Below are positions 8,208-14,993 of a stretch of DNA of 64,000 bases, piece after piece. Source of the stretch: Halonotius sp046719765 (GTDB lineage Archaea > Halobacteriota > Halobacteria > Halobacteriales > Haloferacaceae); NCBI RefSeq assembly GCF_046719765.1, contig NZ_JABEBY010000011.1, forward strand, positions 1 through 64,000, read 5' to 3'. The translations under genes and the position numbers were made by a program. Numbering within the stretch: the first letter of the stretch is position 1; every line of letters begins with the position of its first letter. The notes below the pieces were generated by a model, which made no database searches, had not been told where the DNA came from, and saw nothing but the letters and a program-made list of their open reading frames with translations.

Positions 8208-8372
8208 TTATTCTTCGAGATGGGTTGCCCACCATAGCAACAGCGAGCCGACTACAATCGCTATTGCTGTCCCGTTTATAAATCCCGGAAGGCTCAGTAT
8301 GGTTAGTATAACACCACTTAGACCAACAAGAAGTGCTGTTGCGAGTATCCATCGAAATAGTTCTTTGTTCAT
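8208..8372 (-). CDS. Small 54-residue membrane protein
   Basis: Found by reading the minus strand. It runs from ATG (8370-8372) to TAA (8208-8210), 54 codons plus stop. The N-terminus is MNKELFRW. Two hydrophobic segments (about residues 8-30, and 33-48 ending SLLLWWA) are separated by a Pro-Gly turn, and the end is short and acidic (HLEE). Start, stop and hydrophobic periodicity all fit a small two-helix membrane protein. It lies divergent to the exported protein at 8539 in the same AT-rich segment. An immunity or membrane-accessory role for that protein is possible but unproven. Confidence 0.6.
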   Translation of the reverse strand: MNKELFRWILATALLVGLSGVILTILSLPGFINGTAIAIVVGSLLLWWATHLEE

Positions 8373-8538
8373 GTTGTTCTGTTTTGATTATTGTATCACA
8401 TATAGATTGCGGGCCAGTGTTGAAAATTTTGAAACAAACTGTGTTCTAATGATTACCTATTACTTATTTGTAAAAATGATATGGTTAATAACACAACACT
8501 TTAATGTTAGCAAATTAAACAGTCACTGGAGTCAACAT

Positions 8539-9543
8539 ATGGTAGACAAAAACAATCGCTCAAAAAAAGGTAGCGAGAGCAAGGTTCAACGTCGAACCTG
8601 TCTTCAAACAATTGCTGCTACTGGGTTGTTTTCGGTTGGAATAGGTACAACAAGTGCAGAATCAAATCCAACTCCAGAAGTAGTAGAGGAAGTAACAATT
8701 AGTATTCCCGATGAATCCGCTACTGAGGATGTGACCGCTACACAAATAGGAGCAGTTGAGAATAATACGACCGGTTTAGAACACATTGATCCTACTATTT
8801 CGGGTATCGAAAATATCGATACGATCTCTGTCCAAAAATACGAAACAGGTCGTGTAAGCTACGTTGTCTCTGGCAGTAGTGCAACTGCAAAGAATCATCC
8901 AAACGGATTTTCTATCCGTTCCGGTATCACGCCTAACACAGAGTCAGATCAATTAGCAGTTGAAGTTGTTCCGATCGCAAATAAAAATAGTAGCGACAAG
9001 GGTCGATCTGGTAATGCTTCTGGATCAAAAGATACTGGATCCAATGAAGCTGCTTCAAGTATTTCATCAAAAAGCAATTTAAATTCTAATATAAAACTTC
9101 TAACTGAAGACTCTGGTGAAGACCTTCTACAAAACTTTGAGGGAGGTATCCATGCTCAAGCAGACACGAATGAACAGTTAATAAGTGACCGTGCTAGGCA
9201 CATCCAGACTTATGAGTGGGAAGCAAACAGCTCAAACAGTGAAGTCGTTGACCGCTCCGGCTCATATTCTACCCACTGGATAACATACGATGTCCATCAG
9301 TGGGATCTCGAAGGTAATGGATGGAAAGAAACCGGATACCCAGGAGATAATGCCTACGGCAAATCGTACTCGCAACTCACAAAATATGAAGATGCCACCA
9401 CAAAACGAACCCAACTTCAAGCGGATATGACAATGAAACCGGATGGAACTTTTGAATGGTGGGGAAAAGTAGACAATGAGGACTCTACATGGGGGGCTTC
9501 TTTCCAGATGTATACCGATTATGTAGACAACCCAAGTATATAA
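8539..9543 (+). CDS. Tat-exported hypothetical protein
   Basis: 334 residues from the ATG at 8539; an open frame upstream to 8128 overlaps the small membrane gene and looks spurious. The N-terminus has a twin-arginine signal: basic region, RRTCLQ, a hydrophobic stretch ATGLFSVGIG, and a TSAES cleavage region. The mature part is rich in Ser, Asn and Thr. It has a low-complexity linker around residues 150-185 and a C-terminal domain rich in Trp and Tyr (from about 225). I do not recognise a family. AT-rich codon use sets it apart from its neighbours and suggests recent transfer. A secreted effector such as a halocin-like toxin is one option, with no direct evidence. Confidence 0.8.
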   Translation: MVDKNNRSKKGSESKVQRRTCLQTIAATGLFSVGIGTTSAESNPTPEVVEEVTISIPDESATEDVTATQIGAVENNTTGLEHIDPTISGIENIDTISVQKYETGRVSYVVSGSSATAKNHPNGFSIRSGITPNTESDQLAVEVVPIANKNSSDKGRSGNASGSKDTGSNEAASSISSKSNLNSNIKLLTEDSGEDLLQNFEGGIHAQADTNEQLISDRARHIQTYEWEANSSNSEVVDRSGSYSTHWITYDVHQWDLEGNGWKETGYPGDNAYGKSYSQLTKYEDATTKRTQLQADMTMKPDGTFEWWGKVDNEDSTWGASFQMYTDYVDNPSI

Positions 9544-9715
9544 GCAATAAAACACAGAATCAGAATTTTTCATTTCAAATAATTCTAATTAATTTTTAGT
9601 ATTATAAATATCGAATCAAACATCGTCTTCATTTATATCGTCATACCACAGTGCTTGCTCCATCGATTACTGATGCGTCGAAACCGGTTTGTGGCCTGCG
9701 ATCCCAGGGTCAGCA

Positions 9716-10378
9716 ATGACACGCGAGGCGACACTCGACCGCGACGCCGCCATCGACCGCGTCGTCGAGTTCATTGAAACGGTCGAAAACGAGCCGATGC
9801 CGGTGCCAGTCCGGGAGATCTGGGTGTACGGTGATGTCGCCCTCGGGCTCGATCCGATCGATCGTCTCGACATCTACCTCACGAAGGACATCCTGCTGCG
9901 CGGCGACAGCGACACCGCCGAGGAGTATTACGACCAACACGGCGTCAAAGGCATCGGCCAGAGCGTTGACGCCGAGTGGGCCGAAAAATATCCAGAGTAC
10001 ATCCGCGCCAACGACAACGGCCACGCCGCCCCCGAGAAGTGTCTGGCTGCCCACCTGCTCGGTGACGACGAACCGATTCACCTCGAAGTCTGCAACGCGA
10101 GCTTTGACGAAAACGTTACCCAGCGGCTGCGCGGCGCACTCGACCGTGAGTCCTACGAACAAATTCTCGATCCGCGCGGCGTCTGTCTGTGGGTCGACGG
10201 CCAGTGGGACGACGACCTCCTCGACAAGCTTCGTGGCGGCGAACTCCCGTTTCCAACGCTGTCGGGCGCGCTCGAACAGCTGGGTGTCGACGCCGATACC
10301 GCAAGCGAGGCCGCCGACACCGTCAGCCGCTACCGCACCGAACAGACCGGTGCAAGCGTGCGCGGAGATGTGATCTGA
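9716..10378 (+). CDS. Conserved haloarchaeal protein, unknown function
   Basis: 220 residues from the ATG at 9716. The acidic soluble protein contains REIWVYGDVALGLDPIDRLDIYLTKD near residues 30-55, which vaguely resembles a nucleotidyltransferase-like core (G-x(n)-D-x-D), but I would not assign that. It is similar in style to families annotated in haloarchaea only as DUF proteins (I believe DUF7095). It has normal high GC, so the AT-rich insertion ends before it. The next gene begins 20 bp downstream on the same strand, suggesting an operon. Confidence 0.8.
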   Translation: MTREATLDRDAAIDRVVEFIETVENEPMPVPVREIWVYGDVALGLDPIDRLDIYLTKDILLRGDSDTAEEYYDQHGVKGIGQSVDAEWAEKYPEYIRANDNGHAAPEKCLAAHLLGDDEPIHLEVCNASFDENVTQRLRGALDRESYEQILDPRGVCLWVDGQWDDDLLDKLRGGELPFPTLSGALEQLGVDADTASEAADTVSRYRTEQTGASVRGDVI

Positions 10379-10398
10379 GCACAATCCATAGCCCACTC

Positions 10399-10797
10399 AT
10401 GACCAACACGTTATACGTCACAGTCGATACACCGACGGATCGCGCTGATCTCGACGACCGACTCGCCGCTATCGACGCCGGCGAGGATATCGAGCCAGCA
10501 GATGCGACGCTTGCTGTCGAGAGTCTCGAAACCTTCGGCCGGGTCTTCCGGCCCACCAACCTCCGGCTGCTTGAAGCGATCACAACCCACGAACCCGAGA
10601 GCCTCCGCGAGTTGGCACGGATTGTCGACCGAAACCCGCCGGACATACTCGACAACATCAACGAACTCGAAACCTACGGGCTCGTCGAACTCGTCGAGGA
10701 GGGCCGCTCCAAACGGCCAGTCGTCTGGTACGACGAAATCAACGTCGATATGCCGCTGACTGATTCTTCACCCGACACCGACACCGTTACCGCTTGA
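10399..10797 (+). CDS. Winged-helix DNA-binding protein (HVO_A0114-like)
   Basis: 132 residues from the ATG at 10399. The region 50-110 reads as a winged helix-turn-helix: RLLEAI, then SLRELARIVDRNPPDILDNINELETYGLVELVEEG. It resembles the HVO_A0114 family of putative archaeal DNA-binding proteins, often found as antitoxin-like partners, although no toxin-like gene overlaps it here. A strong hairpin-plus-T7 terminator follows directly. Confidence 0.8.
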   Translation: MTNTLYVTVDTPTDRADLDDRLAAIDAGEDIEPADATLAVESLETFGRVFRPTNLRLLEAITTHEPESLRELARIVDRNPPDILDNINELETYGLVELVEEGRSKRPVVWYDEINVDMPLTDSSPDTDTVTA

Positions 10798-10799
10798 AG

Positions 10800-10816
10800 G
10801 GGATATCCCTTTTTTT
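10800..10816 (+). terminator. Palindrome plus T-tract terminator
   Basis: The perfect palindrome GGGATATCCC (10800-10809) is followed immediately by seven T residues (10810-10816), beginning 3 bp after the stop of the winged-helix gene. It separates that gene from vapBC. Confidence 0.7.
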
Positions 10817-10839
10817 GGCGGCGTAAGGCTCTTAGATGC

Positions 10840-10855
10840 GTATATCGAAATATAC
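10840..10855 (+). promoter_or_regulatory. vapBC operator palindrome
   Basis: GTATAT-CGAA-ATATAC, a perfect 6-bp inverted repeat ending 2 bp before the antitoxin ATG at 10858. If the mRNA is leaderless, the palindrome covers the region between the TATA box and the transcription start. That position is expected for autorepression by the antitoxin-toxin complex. Confidence 0.6.
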
Positions 10856-10857
10856 AC

Positions 10858-11103
10858 ATGGTCAAAACGATCCGTGTCTCCGAAGAGTACCACGAGTGGC
10901 TCAGTGGTCACAAGCGAGCCGACGAGACGATGGAGGAGACGTTGCGCCGTATGACACGCGGGCCGGATCCCTCCGATGTCGCTGGGCTGCTCTCCGAAAC
11001 CGAGGCCGAAGAAGCAAAAACGGCCGTCCAGCGGCTCCGCAGCGGTGACCGCGATCGGTTCAGTACTGCACGAGAGGCGTTTGAGGACGAGCGATCCGAA
11101 TGA
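10858..11103 (+). CDS. vapB: VapB-type antitoxin
   Basis: 81 residues: a short basic N-terminal strand (VKTIRVSEEYHEWL), a helix (ETMEETLRRMTRG), then an acidic C-terminal tail. This is typical of small RHH-like antitoxins whose tail wraps the toxin. It overlaps the PIN toxin start by ATGA (11100-11103), the classic VapBC arrangement. The antitoxin should neutralise the toxin and, with it, bind the palindrome just upstream. Confidence 0.82.
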   Translation: MVKTIRVSEEYHEWLSGHKRADETMEETLRRMTRGPDPSDVAGLLSETEAEEAKTAVQRLRSGDRDRFSTAREAFEDERSE

Positions 11104-11495
11104 TAATCGACTCGTCGTACCTGTTCGATCTGATGGCCGGTGACGACGACGCGTTCTCGAAAGGTGTCGAACTCGTCGAACGCGGCGAAATGCAGTGGTT
11201 GCCGACGCCGGTCGTGGCCGAGGCCTACTACGGCGTTGCCACGGCGCGAAGCGAGACGACCGAACAGGAGGTTCGTAATCGACTGCTGGGGTATCCCCGT
11301 GTCAGCGTCGACGACGAAATCGCCCGCGTGGCCGGGGAACTGCTCGCCGAAGCGGACGACACTGTCGGCGGCGATGCGGGTGTTGGCTCGAACGATGCCT
11401 ACATCGCGGCGATGGCCTCCGTACTTGATGACGCGGTGCTCACCGACAACGTCGATGATTTTGAGGCCTTGAGCGTTCCAGCCGAAACATACTGA
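11100..11495 (+). CDS. vapC: VapC-type PIN-domain toxin ribonuclease
   Basis: 131 residues, full-length PIN domain. The acidic quartet is visible: Asp4 in MIIDSSYL, Glu in VVAEAYYG (about 41), Asp in SNDAYIAAMA (about 99) and Asp in LTDNVDDF (about 116-120). PIN toxins cleave tRNA or rRNA when free of antitoxin. Cognate antitoxin overlaps upstream. It is convergent with the methyltransferase at 11496, with no intergenic space. Confidence 0.88.
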   Translation: MIIDSSYLFDLMAGDDDAFSKGVELVERGEMQWLPTPVVAEAYYGVATARSETTEQEVRNRLLGYPRVSVDDEIARVAGELLAEADDTVGGDAGVGSNDAYIAAMASVLDDAVLTDNVDDFEALSVPAETY

Positions 11496-12311
11496 TTACT
11501 CGATTTTCGCGTCGCTATCGACCTGTCCAACAGTCACGGTAAACGGCACCGTCTCCACGCGCTCGTAGGACTCGTCTTGCATCTGCGCGATAACTTCTCG
11601 GCCCATTTCGCGCCACGCCCGCCGAAGGCTGTCATACGTCTCTCCGTTGTCGACGCCGCGGCGGAGTTCGGTTTCGTGGTCGGCCAGGCCCTCGCCGCTG
11701 GCTTTCCGTTTTGCGCTCCGCAGGGCGTCATCGCTGTATGGCGGTTCGGTGCGTTTCTCGTGGTCATACTGCCGGGTCGATATCGGGGCGATTCCGACCT
11801 CGTCGAACAGCGATTCGACCTGCTCGCCGAGGGCGACATCGGTGTCGACACCGCGGAGGTAGGCCTTGCGGACGCGGGCTTCGAGGTTGACCTCGCTGTC
11901 GACGGTCGAATCGACGCTGACGGCGGCGTTGTTCGGCTCGATGGCGGCGACCAAGTCGGTCGAGACGCGGGCGAATTCTCGGAGGGCGGCGGCTGGCTCG
12001 GGGAGATTGATGAGGAGAGCCTGACAGACGACGAGGTCGACGCTGTCGTCGGCAACCGGCAGGCGAAGCGCGTCGCCGGCGACGCAGGGAACTGACTCGC
12101 TGGCAACATCGAGCAGCCGGCGGTCGGCGTCAACACCGACGACTTCGGCGTCGGACTCGCTCGCCAAGACGCGCGTCAGTTCGCCAGTGCCACAGCCGAC
12201 ATCAAGGATTCGTTCGCGGTTCGACAGATCAAGATCCGCAAGGGCGTCCCGGGAGTCGGCCCACATCCCCTCGCGCGTGCGGCTGAGGTAGTCGGCTGAA
12301 AACCGGCGCAC
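11496..12311 (-). CDS. Class I SAM-dependent methyltransferase
   Basis: 271 residues with a GTG start at 12309-12311. SAM-binding motif I is ILDVGCGTGEL (about 36-46), and the acidic end of beta-2 is VVGVDADRRLL. Then come GDALRLPVADDSVDLVVCQALLINLPEP and a C-terminal substrate region. The fold is like UbiE/methyltransferase-11; the substrate is unknown. It starts 2 bp downstream of the nfo stop, so it is co-transcribed with endonuclease IV. Confidence 0.88.
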   Translation of the reverse strand: MRRFSADYLSRTREGMWADSRDALADLDLSNRERILDVGCGTGELTRVLASESDAEVVGVDADRRLLDVASESVPCVAGDALRLPVADDSVDLVVCQALLINLPEPAAALREFARVSTDLVAAIEPNNAAVSVDSTVDSEVNLEARVRKAYLRGVDTDVALGEQVESLFDEVGIAPISTRQYDHEKRTEPPYSDDALRSAKRKASGEGLADHETELRRGVDNGETYDSLRRAWREMGREVIAQMQDESYERVETVPFTVTVGQVDSDAKIE

Positions 12312-12313
12312 CG

Positions 12314-13180
12314 TCAGTTACGGAGTTCTTTGACGCGTTCGATGTTCCACGCGAAGCCTTTGCCGTCCTCGGTCGGCGTTTCGAGGGCGAACGGCAACTC
12401 GCGCAGGTCGGGATGGTTGACGATGGCGCGCATGCCGTCCTCGCCGATGTAGCCCTCGCCGATCAGCGCGTGTTCGTCCTTGTGGGTGCCCACGTCGTGT
12501 TTCGAGTCGTTGAGGTGGATGTATTCGAGGTGGTCGAGGCCGACCACGTCGTCGAACCGCTCGATCGTTTCGTCGACCGCTTCCGGCGTCGTGAGGTCGT
12601 TGCCGGCGACGAGCGTGTGGGCGGTGTCGATACAGATCCCGATCTCGGTGTCGGTGCGCTCGATAATCCCGGCGAGGTGGTTGAACTCACCGCCGAGTTT
12701 CGTGCCGCTGCCGGCGTCGCTCTCGATGAGGATCTGGACGCCGTCGGGGACATCGAGCTCGTCGATGACGCTTGCGGCGTTGTCAAGGCCGCCCTCGACG
12801 CCCGCGCCGGTGTGGGCACCGAGGTGGGCGTTGACGTACGGAACCCCCAGTTTGTCGGCCGCATCGAGTTCGGCCTGCATGCTCTCGCGGGACTTCTCCC
12901 GGAGGTCGTCTTTCGGCGTACAGAGGTTGACGAGATACGAGGCGTGGATCACCCACGGCCCGTCGAGTTTCTCGGCCGTGAGGTCGCGGAACCCTTCGGC
13001 TGCGTCGTCGCTGATTTCGGGCTGTTGCCAGACCTGCGGCGAGGTCGTAAAGATCTGCCCGCAGTTGCCGCCGAAGTTGCGCTGGCGGTCGACAGCGTTG
13101 CGAACATCGTCGTAGGCGGGGGTCTCGCTATCCGAGGAGACCCGGGAGCCGGAGATCGAAACGTGGGCACCGACGTGCAT
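12314..13180 (-). CDS. nfo: Endonuclease IV (AP endonuclease)
   Basis: 288 residues from the ATG at 13180; 26 further codons upstream are open but lack family character. It begins MHVGAHVSISGS as in Nfo/AP2Ec proteins. It retains zinc-ligand motifs: HASYLVNL, NAHLGAHTGAG, LIESDAGSG, CIDTAHTLVAG, HLNDSKHDVGTHKDEH and ALETPTEDG. The enzyme nicks DNA 5' of abasic sites in base excision repair. The TIM barrel looks complete. The methyltransferase follows on the same strand. Confidence 0.95.
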   Translation of the reverse strand: MHVGAHVSISGSRVSSDSETPAYDDVRNAVDRQRNFGGNCGQIFTTSPQVWQQPEISDDAAEGFRDLTAEKLDGPWVIHASYLVNLCTPKDDLREKSRESMQAELDAADKLGVPYVNAHLGAHTGAGVEGGLDNAASVIDELDVPDGVQILIESDAGSGTKLGGEFNHLAGIIERTDTEIGICIDTAHTLVAGNDLTTPEAVDETIERFDDVVGLDHLEYIHLNDSKHDVGTHKDEHALIGEGYIGEDGMRAIVNHPDLRELPFALETPTEDGKGFAWNIERVKELRN

Positions 13181-13324
13181 ATCTTTCGGTTGGACGAGGT
13201 TCCTGAAAGCGGCTTCGATGCTGACGACCGTAGCGGTACCACGGGTACAGTTTTGCACACAGGATGGTGGTCTCCCAGATATGACCGATGTGCACTGATT
13301 GATTCATTGACAGATAGCATACGT

Positions 13325-13351
13325 GATTATATATGGTGAGGATTATATATG
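13325..13351 (+). promoter_or_regulatory. TAXI-gene promoter with tandem TATA-like repeat
   Basis: GATTATATATG occurs twice (13325-13335 and 13341-13351), 16 bp apart, just ahead of the ATG at 13359. Each copy contains a TATA-like core. The arrangement could give two start sites or a regulator site overlapping the core promoter. Confidence 0.5.
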
Positions 13352-13358
13352 TGAATGT

Positions 13359-14324
13359 ATGCCAACGGATCAGACACGACGACGATTCATCCAAGCAACG
13401 GGCGTTACCAGTGTCGCGGCTCTCGCCGGCTGTGCCGGCGGTGGCGGTGGTGACGGGAGCAGCGACAGCGGCAACCGGCTGAGCTGGCACGCCGGTGGCA
13501 CCGGCGGAACCTACTTCCCGCTGTCCAACGAGATCAAGACGATCGTCGAGGCCAACACGGACTTCTCGCTGAACGTCCAGTCGACGGGCGCAAGCGTCGA
13601 AAACGTCGGCAGCCTCGCCGACGAGTCCGCGGACTTCGCGCTCATTCAAAACGACATCGCCTCCTTCGCAAAGAACGGTGAGGGGATCGATGCCTTCGAC
13701 GGGAGTCCCGTCGAATCCCTCCAGGGCGTCGCAACCCTCTATCCGGAGACGATCACGCTCGTCACGCTAGCCGAAAGCGATATTTCGACTATCGACGACC
13801 TCAGCGGCGCGACGATCAACACCGGCGACCTCGGCTCGGGGACGCAAGTTAACGCCAACCAGATCCTCGAATCCGCCGGGATCAGCGACTACTCCGAGCA
13901 GAACGCCGGCTTCTCGCAGGCGTCCGAACAGCTCGCAAACGGCGACATCGACGCCGCCTTCGTCGTCGGCGGCTGGCCGGTCGGCGCGATCGAAGACCTG
14001 GCCAACACCAACGACATCGAGATCGTCCCCATCGACGGCGAGACACGGGAGACGATCAAATCCGACGCCTCGTGGTTCGCCGACGACACCATCCCCGGCG
14101 GCACCTACAGCGGCGTCGAGGAGGACGTGGAAACCGTTGCCGTCCAAGCGATGATCGCCACTCACAGCGGCGTCGACGCCGACACCGTCGAGACAGTCAC
14201 CGCAGCCATCTTCGACAACCTCGGCGAGCTGTCGATCAAGACCGACTTCATCACCGTCGACAGTGCTCAGGACGGCATGTCCATCGAGCTTCACGAGGGG
14301 GCAGCGGCGTACTTCGACGCCTGA
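13359..14324 (+). CDS. TAXI-family TRAP solute-binding lipoprotein
   Basis: 321 residues from the ATG at 13359. A twin-arginine motif (RRRFIQ) leads to the lipobox LAGC (Cys about 25), then a Gly/Ser/Asp linker. This is a Tat-exported, lipid-anchored haloarchaeal binding protein. The mature part matches TAXI proteins: GGTGGTYFPLS near the start, QSTGASVENV, ADFALIQND, GDLGSGTQVNA and PGGTYSG. TAXI proteins deliver substrates such as glutamate to TRAP permeases. The fused permease and a DUF1850 gene follow on the same strand, so this is the extracellular receptor of one system. Confidence 0.93.
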   Translation: MPTDQTRRRFIQATGVTSVAALAGCAGGGGGDGSSDSGNRLSWHAGGTGGTYFPLSNEIKTIVEANTDFSLNVQSTGASVENVGSLADESADFALIQNDIASFAKNGEGIDAFDGSPVESLQGVATLYPETITLVTLAESDISTIDDLSGATINTGDLGSGTQVNANQILESAGISDYSEQNAGFSQASEQLANGDIDAAFVVGGWPVGAIEDLANTNDIEIVPIDGETRETIKSDASWFADDTIPGGTYSGVEEDVETVAVQAMIATHSGVDADTVETVTAAIFDNLGELSIKTDFITVDSAQDGMSIELHEGAAAYFDA

Positions 14325-14337
14325 CTGTGTGTGATGT

Positions 14338-14355
14338 GGTGGCGACGCCGCCACC
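14338..14355 (+). promoter_or_regulatory. Hairpin between binding protein and permease genes
   Basis: GGTGGCG-ACGC-CGCCACC is a perfect 7-bp stem with a 4-nt loop, 13 bp after the stop of the binding protein. It lacks a T-tract, so partial termination or 3'-end protection giving more binding protein than permease is plausible. Confidence 0.4.
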
Positions 14356-14432
14356 GGTGTGTTCGCTGTCCGTCGCTGTCGGCGTGATCGACCGAGCATC
14401 GATGGGGGCGGATCGACCACCGCACGGCCTCG

Positions 14433-14993
14433 ATGCTCGAACCGAAACGACAGGCAACTCCGGGTTCATCAGTGGCTCACAACCGATTGACCGCGTCCGC
14501 TGACGGCGCGGCCGGGCGACGGTGGCTCCTCCTCGTTCTCGTAGCGACAGCCCTCGGAGCCGGCCTTGTCGGGACGCTGTCGGCCGAGCGCGTCTTGGTT
14601 GTCGAGGACACCGCGACCGGCGAGCAGTATCTCACCGAGCCGGTCGACAACGGTAGCACCGTCGCACTCGAATACACCCACAGCGTCGAGAAAACCCGCG
14701 TTTACGACGGCTACCGCGTCGACGGCGAAACGTTAGTCAACACCCGCATGGAGTTCGAATCCTACGGCTGGGGGTTGCCCGCCCGCGTCAACGTCACCAC
14801 CGTCAACGGAACCTTCGTCTACGCCCCCGAGGAGCCGATCACCGAACTCGACAGCCTGTCGGTGTCGCCCGGCCGGATCGCCGGCCATACTTTGATTGTC
14901 GACGGCGACCGACATGATCTCGTCACCGCGACCGACGCCCGCGACGTTCGGATTCATATCGAACACCGATCCCCCATCGACCGCATCCCATGA
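14433..14993 (+). CDS. DUF1850 membrane-anchored TRAP accessory protein
   Basis: 186 residues with a single N-terminal membrane helix (RWLLLVLVATALGAGLVG, about 30-47). The extracellular domain has the DUF1850 pattern: LEYTHSVEKTRVYDGYRVDGETLVNTRMEFESYGWGLP. DUF1850 proteins are usually encoded between TAXI and fused permease genes, as here. Their exact role is unknown. The stop overlaps the permease ATG (ATGA, 14990-14993). A GTG at about 14475 is a possible alternative start. Confidence 0.85.
   Translation: MLEPKRQATPGSSVAHNRLTASADGAAGRRWLLLVLVATALGAGLVGTLSAERVLVVEDTATGEQYLTEPVDNGSTVALEYTHSVEKTRVYDGYRVDGETLVNTRMEFESYGWGLPARVNVTTVNGTFVYAPEEPITELDSLSVSPGRIAGHTLIVDGDRHDLVTATDARDVRIHIEHRSPIDRIP

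Noticed and set aside
8128..8538. N-terminal extension of the Tat-exported protein
   Set aside because: It overlaps the small membrane gene, lies before a clear Tat signal, and has no conserved character.
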